Of a stretch of DNA of 16,449 nt, positions 14,234 through 16,449 are shown piece after piece. This DNA comes from Actinomycetota bacterium. Its GTDB lineage: Bacteria > Actinomycetota > Actinomycetes > S36-B12. The stretch's first letter is position 1. Each line of letters opens with the position of its first letter. Made by a program: the position numbers and the translations under genes. The notes beneath the pieces are model-generated. The model was not told the DNA's origin. It worked only from the letters and a program-made list of their open reading frames with translations, and searched no databases. The stretch covers positions 1 to 16,449 of the forward strand of contig WLLZ01000034.1 of NCBI GenBank assembly GCA_009700485.1. Direction: 5' to 3'.

Positions 14234-14712
14234 CGGCCTTGCTTGCGGCTCGGGTGGTTAAAGCATGCATTGACACAGGTGTCACCCTCGCGACCGCTGA
14301 ATCCTTGACGGCAGGCCTTGTTGCGGCTCGCATTGCAGAGGTGCCCGGGTGCTCAGCAATGCTGCGCGGTGGAGTTATTGCCTACGCCACCGACGTTAAA
14401 GCGCAGGTACTGGGGTTGGATCAAGAATCGCTGGAACAGGTGGTTAGCGAGGCGGTCGCATCCCAACTCGCACAAGCGGCCACCCGGGTACTTGGCAGTG
14501 ACATCGGGGTGGGCACTACCGGGGTGGCGGGCCCGGATTGGCTAGCGGGGGAGCGCCCCGGCACCGTGTGGATTGCAGTTTTCGATGCCCGTAGTGACGT
14601 GACCCTGACCAGCCGACTCGAACTTAAGGGTGATCGGGCGGCCATTCGCGAGGGCACCGTATTCGCGAGCCTGGAGTTGGTCTTGGCGCTACTAGCCGAG
14701 GCTGGGGAATAG
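14230..14712 (+). CDS. cinA: CinA C-terminal domain protein / nicotinamide-nucleotide amidohydrolase
   Basis: Single-domain CinA_C protein (PncC type) of 160 residues, predicted to deamidate nicotinamide mononucleotide to nicotinate mononucleotide in NAD salvage. Visible: TLATAESLTAGLVAARIAEVPG (19-40) with the nucleophile-region serine of ESLTAG, FLGG-like loop MLRGGVIAYATDVKAQVLG (44-62), and GTTGVAGP (95-102) followed by GTVWIAV. The N-terminal MoaB-like domain of full-length CinA is absent, as usual at this actinobacterial locus. Start overlaps the pgsA stop by ATGA. Confidence 0.92.
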   Translation: MTALLAARVVKACIDTGVTLATAESLTAGLVAARIAEVPGCSAMLRGGVIAYATDVKAQVLGLDQESLEQVVSEAVASQLAQAATRVLGSDIGVGTTGVAGPDWLAGERPGTVWIAVFDARSDVTLTSRLELKGDRAAIREGTVFASLELVLALLAEAGE

Positions 14713-14734
14713 CCACGGGCGGCGGCGGGTTACC

Positions 14735-14752
14735 GTAGAGGTAGACGTAGGC
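14735..14752 (+). repeat. Three tandem GTAGRS hexamers upstream of clgR
   Basis: GTAGAG, GTAGAC and GTAGGC lie head to tail at 14735-14740, 14741-14746 and 14747-14752. The last one contains most of the TAGGCT -10. This may be a regulator site or chance. Confidence 0.4.
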
Positions 14753-14753
14753 T
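14748..14753 (+). promoter_or_regulatory. -10 element of clgR
   Basis: TAGGCT, giving a predicted leader of about 41 bases with a strong Shine-Dalgarno. The gap also contains palindromes GGTCGACC (14763-14770) and ACCCGGGT (14768-14775). Confidence 0.4.
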
Positions 14754-14764
14754 CGCTGATATGG
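14754..14764 (+). promoter_or_regulatory. Degenerate ClgR-box-like sequence
   Basis: CGCTGATATGG matches the left half of the published ClgR operator pattern (CGCYNANR followed by GCG), but its right half differs (TGG instead of GCG). It lies at the expected transcription start of clgR. A real site here would suggest autoregulation. Confidence 0.2.
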
Positions 14765-14787
14765 TCGACCCGGGTTAAGGTAGTAAT

Positions 14788-14794
14788 TAAGGAG
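14788..14794 (+). promoter_or_regulatory. Strong Shine-Dalgarno of clgR
   Basis: AAGGAGG is complementary to the 3' end of 16S rRNA, with a 6-base spacer to ATG 14801. The GTG at 14798 would leave only 3 bases, so ATG is preferred. It is the best ribosome site in the window. Confidence 0.75.
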
Positions 14795-14800
14795 GTTGTG

Positions 14801-15076
14801 ATGATCGTGCTTCGGCAGGTAGTCGGTGATGAACTTCGTCGTCGTCGGCAGGACCAAGGTCGCACCCTTCGTGATGTCTCGGCCGCAGCCGCGGTCTCGC
14901 TGGGCTATCTCTCAGAAGTTGAGCGCGGCCAAAAGGAAGCATCAAGTGAGTTACTAGCTGCCATCTGCGGTGCCCTCGATGTACCGCTCTCGGCGGTGTT
15001 GTCATCCGTCAGTTCGAATATGGCCGAAGCTGAGACGGGTGGTTTTGACGCCCGGATTTCGGCGTTTGTTCTCTAA
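14801..15076 (+). CDS. clgR: XRE-family regulator ClgR
   Basis: Cro/CI-type DNA-binding activator which in Streptomyces, Corynebacterium and Mycobacterium turns on clpP, clpC and other proteostasis genes under stress. The 91-residue product has the family core: LRRRRQDQGRTLRDVSAAAAVSLGYLSEVERGQKEASSELLAAICGALDVPLS, with recognition helix VSLGYLSEVERG. It is shorter than many ClgR proteins (about 105-120) and ends in FVL rather than the Ala-Ala reported as a Clp degradation tag on Streptomyces ClgR. In mycobacteria a pspA-like gene follows; here it is DUF3046, 6 bases downstream. Start chosen by the AAGGAGG site. Confidence 0.92.
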   Translation: MIVLRQVVGDELRRRRQDQGRTLRDVSAAAAVSLGYLSEVERGQKEASSELLAAICGALDVPLSAVLSSVSSNMAEAETGGFDARISAFVL

Positions 15077-15082
15077 CCAGCG

Positions 15083-15274
15083 GTGAGTCTGGCTGATTTC
15101 TGGGAGCGGATGGATGCCGTGCTCGGCCCGGTATATGCGCGCTCTTGGGCCAATGATTTTGTGCTAGCCGGTATCGGTTTAACCGTCGTTCAAGCAATCG
15201 CCGCGGGTGTTGAAACCCGCGAGATTTGGCGGGCTGTCTGCGCGGCTACTGAGGTACCCAGCGCTTTGATCTAG
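15083..15274 (+). CDS. DUF3046 family protein
   Basis: Small actinobacterial protein of unknown function, 63 residues. The family pattern is clear: start SLADFWERMDAVLGPVYARSWANDFVLAGIG, then TVVQAIAAGVETREIWRAVCAATEVP. It begins with GTG 6 bases after clgR and is presumably co-transcribed. DUF3046 genes typically sit between clgR and recA, which identifies the locus. No catalytic motif or membrane segment is visible. Confidence 0.88.
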   Translation: MSLADFWERMDAVLGPVYARSWANDFVLAGIGLTVVQAIAAGVETREIWRAVCAATEVPSALI

Positions 15275-15277
15275 GGT
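15272..15277 (+). promoter_or_regulatory. Candidate -10 of the sulfotransferase gene
   Basis: TAGGGT, beginning with the DUF3046 stop codon, followed by 7 bases and the ATG at 15285. It fits the leaderless pattern but with one extra base. Confidence 0.35.
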
Positions 15278-15284
15278 CGATCCC

Positions 15285-15992
15285 ATGCGGTTACGACGTG
15301 ATGTACCTAAGGAGTACTCCTACGTCACGGTTGTTACCTACGGCCGCACCGGTAGTACGGCGATTCAGGCGAGCCTTAATGCCCTGCCGGGGGTTTTGGT
15401 GCGCGGTGAAAATTACTCGGCGATGCGCGGGCTCGGCACATACCTTCAGTCGATCGCCGAAGTCGCCGACCGGCATCATGCTGGCAAATCGACCCACCCC
15501 TGGTACGGATCTGCGCAGTTAGATCCCGGTGCGGTGCTTGCCGATGTTCGTCGCCATGTAATTCACTACCTGCTCAGGCCTACGGCCGGCACCACTTGGA
15601 TCGGATTCAAGGAGGTTCGCTATGAGCCCGGGCATTTTGGGTCCTATGACGAATTACTCCAACATCTAATTTTCCTCGGTAGGTTATTTCCGGGCTTGCG
15701 TTATGTGATCAATGTTCGCGAGCCTGTTGACGCCGCGCGCAGTGGCTGGTGGCCCGAGAATACCGACGCGATTGAAGTGCTAACCACGATTCGAGATCGG
15801 CTGTTGAGTGCGACCGCAGACCTAAACACTTTCTTCGGATCCCACCGGGCGGCGTGCGTGGCTTATGAGGATTGGGTGGCCGATCCGCAGGTATTGATCG
15901 ATGCGTATTCGAGCCTGGGGCTACCGCGTGATGACAAGGCGGTGCGCGCAGCGCTACTTGAGCGCCTTGAGCATGGATCACGGCCAGGGTGA
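15285..15992 (+). CDS. PAPS-dependent sulfotransferase family protein
   Basis: Predicted cytosolic sulfotransferase moving sulfate from PAPS to an unknown acceptor (sugar, lipid or small molecule). The 235-residue product shows the 5'-phosphosulfate-binding loop VVTYGRTGST (16-25), the GFKEVRY strand (108-113 region), and the 3'-phosphate motif FPGLRYVINVREPVDAARSG (135-154) with Arg145 and Ser153. It ends in CVAYEDWVADPQVLI, the acidic YEDL-type segment seen in Sulfotransfer_3 proteins. Length is normal for short bacterial members. It starts 11 bases after the DUF3046 stop and overlaps the MFS gene by GTGA, so sulfotransferase and transporter are probably made together. Codon use looks like that of the neighbours, so recent transfer is not evident. 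recA would be expected at this position. Confidence 0.82.
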   Translation: MRLRRDVPKEYSYVTVVTYGRTGSTAIQASLNALPGVLVRGENYSAMRGLGTYLQSIAEVADRHHAGKSTHPWYGSAQLDPGAVLADVRRHVIHYLLRPTAGTTWIGFKEVRYEPGHFGSYDELLQHLIFLGRLFPGLRYVINVREPVDAARSGWWPENTDAIEVLTTIRDRLLSATADLNTFFGSHRAACVAYEDWVADPQVLIDAYSSLGLPRDDKAVRAALLERLEHGSRPG

Positions 15993-16449
15993 GCGCTCAA
16001 TTAGCACTTTCGGTAGCAGAGGTTGCACTTGTTCAGCGCAAAACAATCTGGGTCTTGTCTACGGCCCAAGTATTGAGCGGGATTGCAATCGCCGGGGCGG
16101 TGCCCGTCGGGGCGCTGATCGCGGGTTCAATCGCTGACTCGGAGGCGGCTGCCGGATTAGCACAGACCTGCACGATTATTGGCTCGGCGTTGATTGCCTT
16201 GCCGCTGGCGCGAATCGCGCTAAGCAGGGGCCGCCGGGTGGCACTGACCACGGGATTTGGTATCGGTGTTCTTGGTGCGGTAATCATCATTTTTGCTGCG
16301 GTCCTGCGAAATCTCGCTCTCGTTTATGTCGGCTGTGCGGTATTTGGTGTGGCTTCAGCGGCCAGCTATCAAGCGCGATACACGGCCACTGACTTGGCGC
16401 CGGAAAGCCATCGGGCGCGAGCACTTTCTTGGGTGGTCTGGGCCGGAAC
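15989..16449 (+). CDS. MFS transporter, partial (N-terminal 153 codons)
   Basis: Major facilitator superfamily transporter truncated by the window end. GTG at 15989 overlaps the sulfotransferase stop (GTGA). The visible part has about five hydrophobic segments: WVLSTAQVLSGIAIAGAVPVGALIAG; GLAQTCTIIGSALIALPLARIAL; VALTTGFGIGVLGAVIIIFAAVL; LALVYVGCAVFGVASAASYQ; and the start of another. Between the second and third lies ALSRGRRVAL, the basic RxGRR part of MFS motif A. The RYTATDLAPESHRARALSWVVWAG loop is common in drug/metabolite exporters. Coupling to the sulfotransferase suggests export or uptake of the same compound, but this is inference only. Confidence 0.82.
   Translation, partial: MSAQLALSVAEVALVQRKTIWVLSTAQVLSGIAIAGAVPVGALIAGSIADSEAAAGLAQTCTIIGSALIALPLARIALSRGRRVALTTGFGIGVLGAVIIIFAAVLRNLALVYVGCAVFGVASAASYQARYTATDLAPESHRARALSWVVWAG

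Noticed and set aside
14733..14776. Repeats before clgR as a CRISPR or iteron array
   Set aside because: Only three 6-base units without spacers; too small for either.

Overview
The window looks like chromosomal DNA of a moderate-GC actinobacterium. Three things support this. The gene order thyX-dapA-rnj-ftsK-(HTH)-rimO-pgsA-cinA-clgR-DUF3046 is an actinobacterial housekeeping arrangement. ClgR and DUF3046 are essentially actinobacterial families. Many start codons sit about 6 bases after a TANNNT -10 box, as expected for the leaderless mRNAs common in this phylum. I cannot name the genus.

Left part (1-3777): on the minus strand lie glpD (aerobic glycerol-3-phosphate dehydrogenase) and the 5' part of an AzlC-family permease gene, overlapping by 17 bases. 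Diverging from glpD across only 18 bases is an alkylglycerone-phosphate-synthase-like FAD oxidase. The glpD/AGPS-like pair suggests glycerol-phosphate or ether-lipid type metabolism. It ends in a structured 139-base gap (3778-3916) holding nested hairpins, a promoter-like -10 and a strong bidirectional terminator facing the convergent GNAT gene.

Middle part (3917-9032): a GNAT acetyltransferase (minus) diverges from thyX, followed by dapA and rnj (dapA and rnj overlap by ATGA). Between rnj and ftsK sits a FUSC-like membrane protein gene whose leucine codon use differs sharply from rnj, so it is probably a later insertion.

Right part (9033-16449): ftsK, a stand-alone 84-residue RodZ-like HTH gene, then rimO-pgsA-cinA coupled by 4-base overlaps. 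Next come clgR, DUF3046, a sulfotransferase and the 5' part of an MFS transporter gene that runs off the window. In most actinobacteria I would expect recA/recX after DUF3046. Here the sulfotransferase-MFS pair occupies that place.

I saw no tRNA, rRNA, CRISPR array, IS element or integrase. No gene-free stretch exceeds 300 bases. Most genes are recognisable families and I do not see a clearly new multi-gene system. The best leads are the FUSC insertion, the sulfotransferase-MFS pair, the overlapping divergent promoter, the mini RodZ-like protein and a possible short RNA near 3865-3918.
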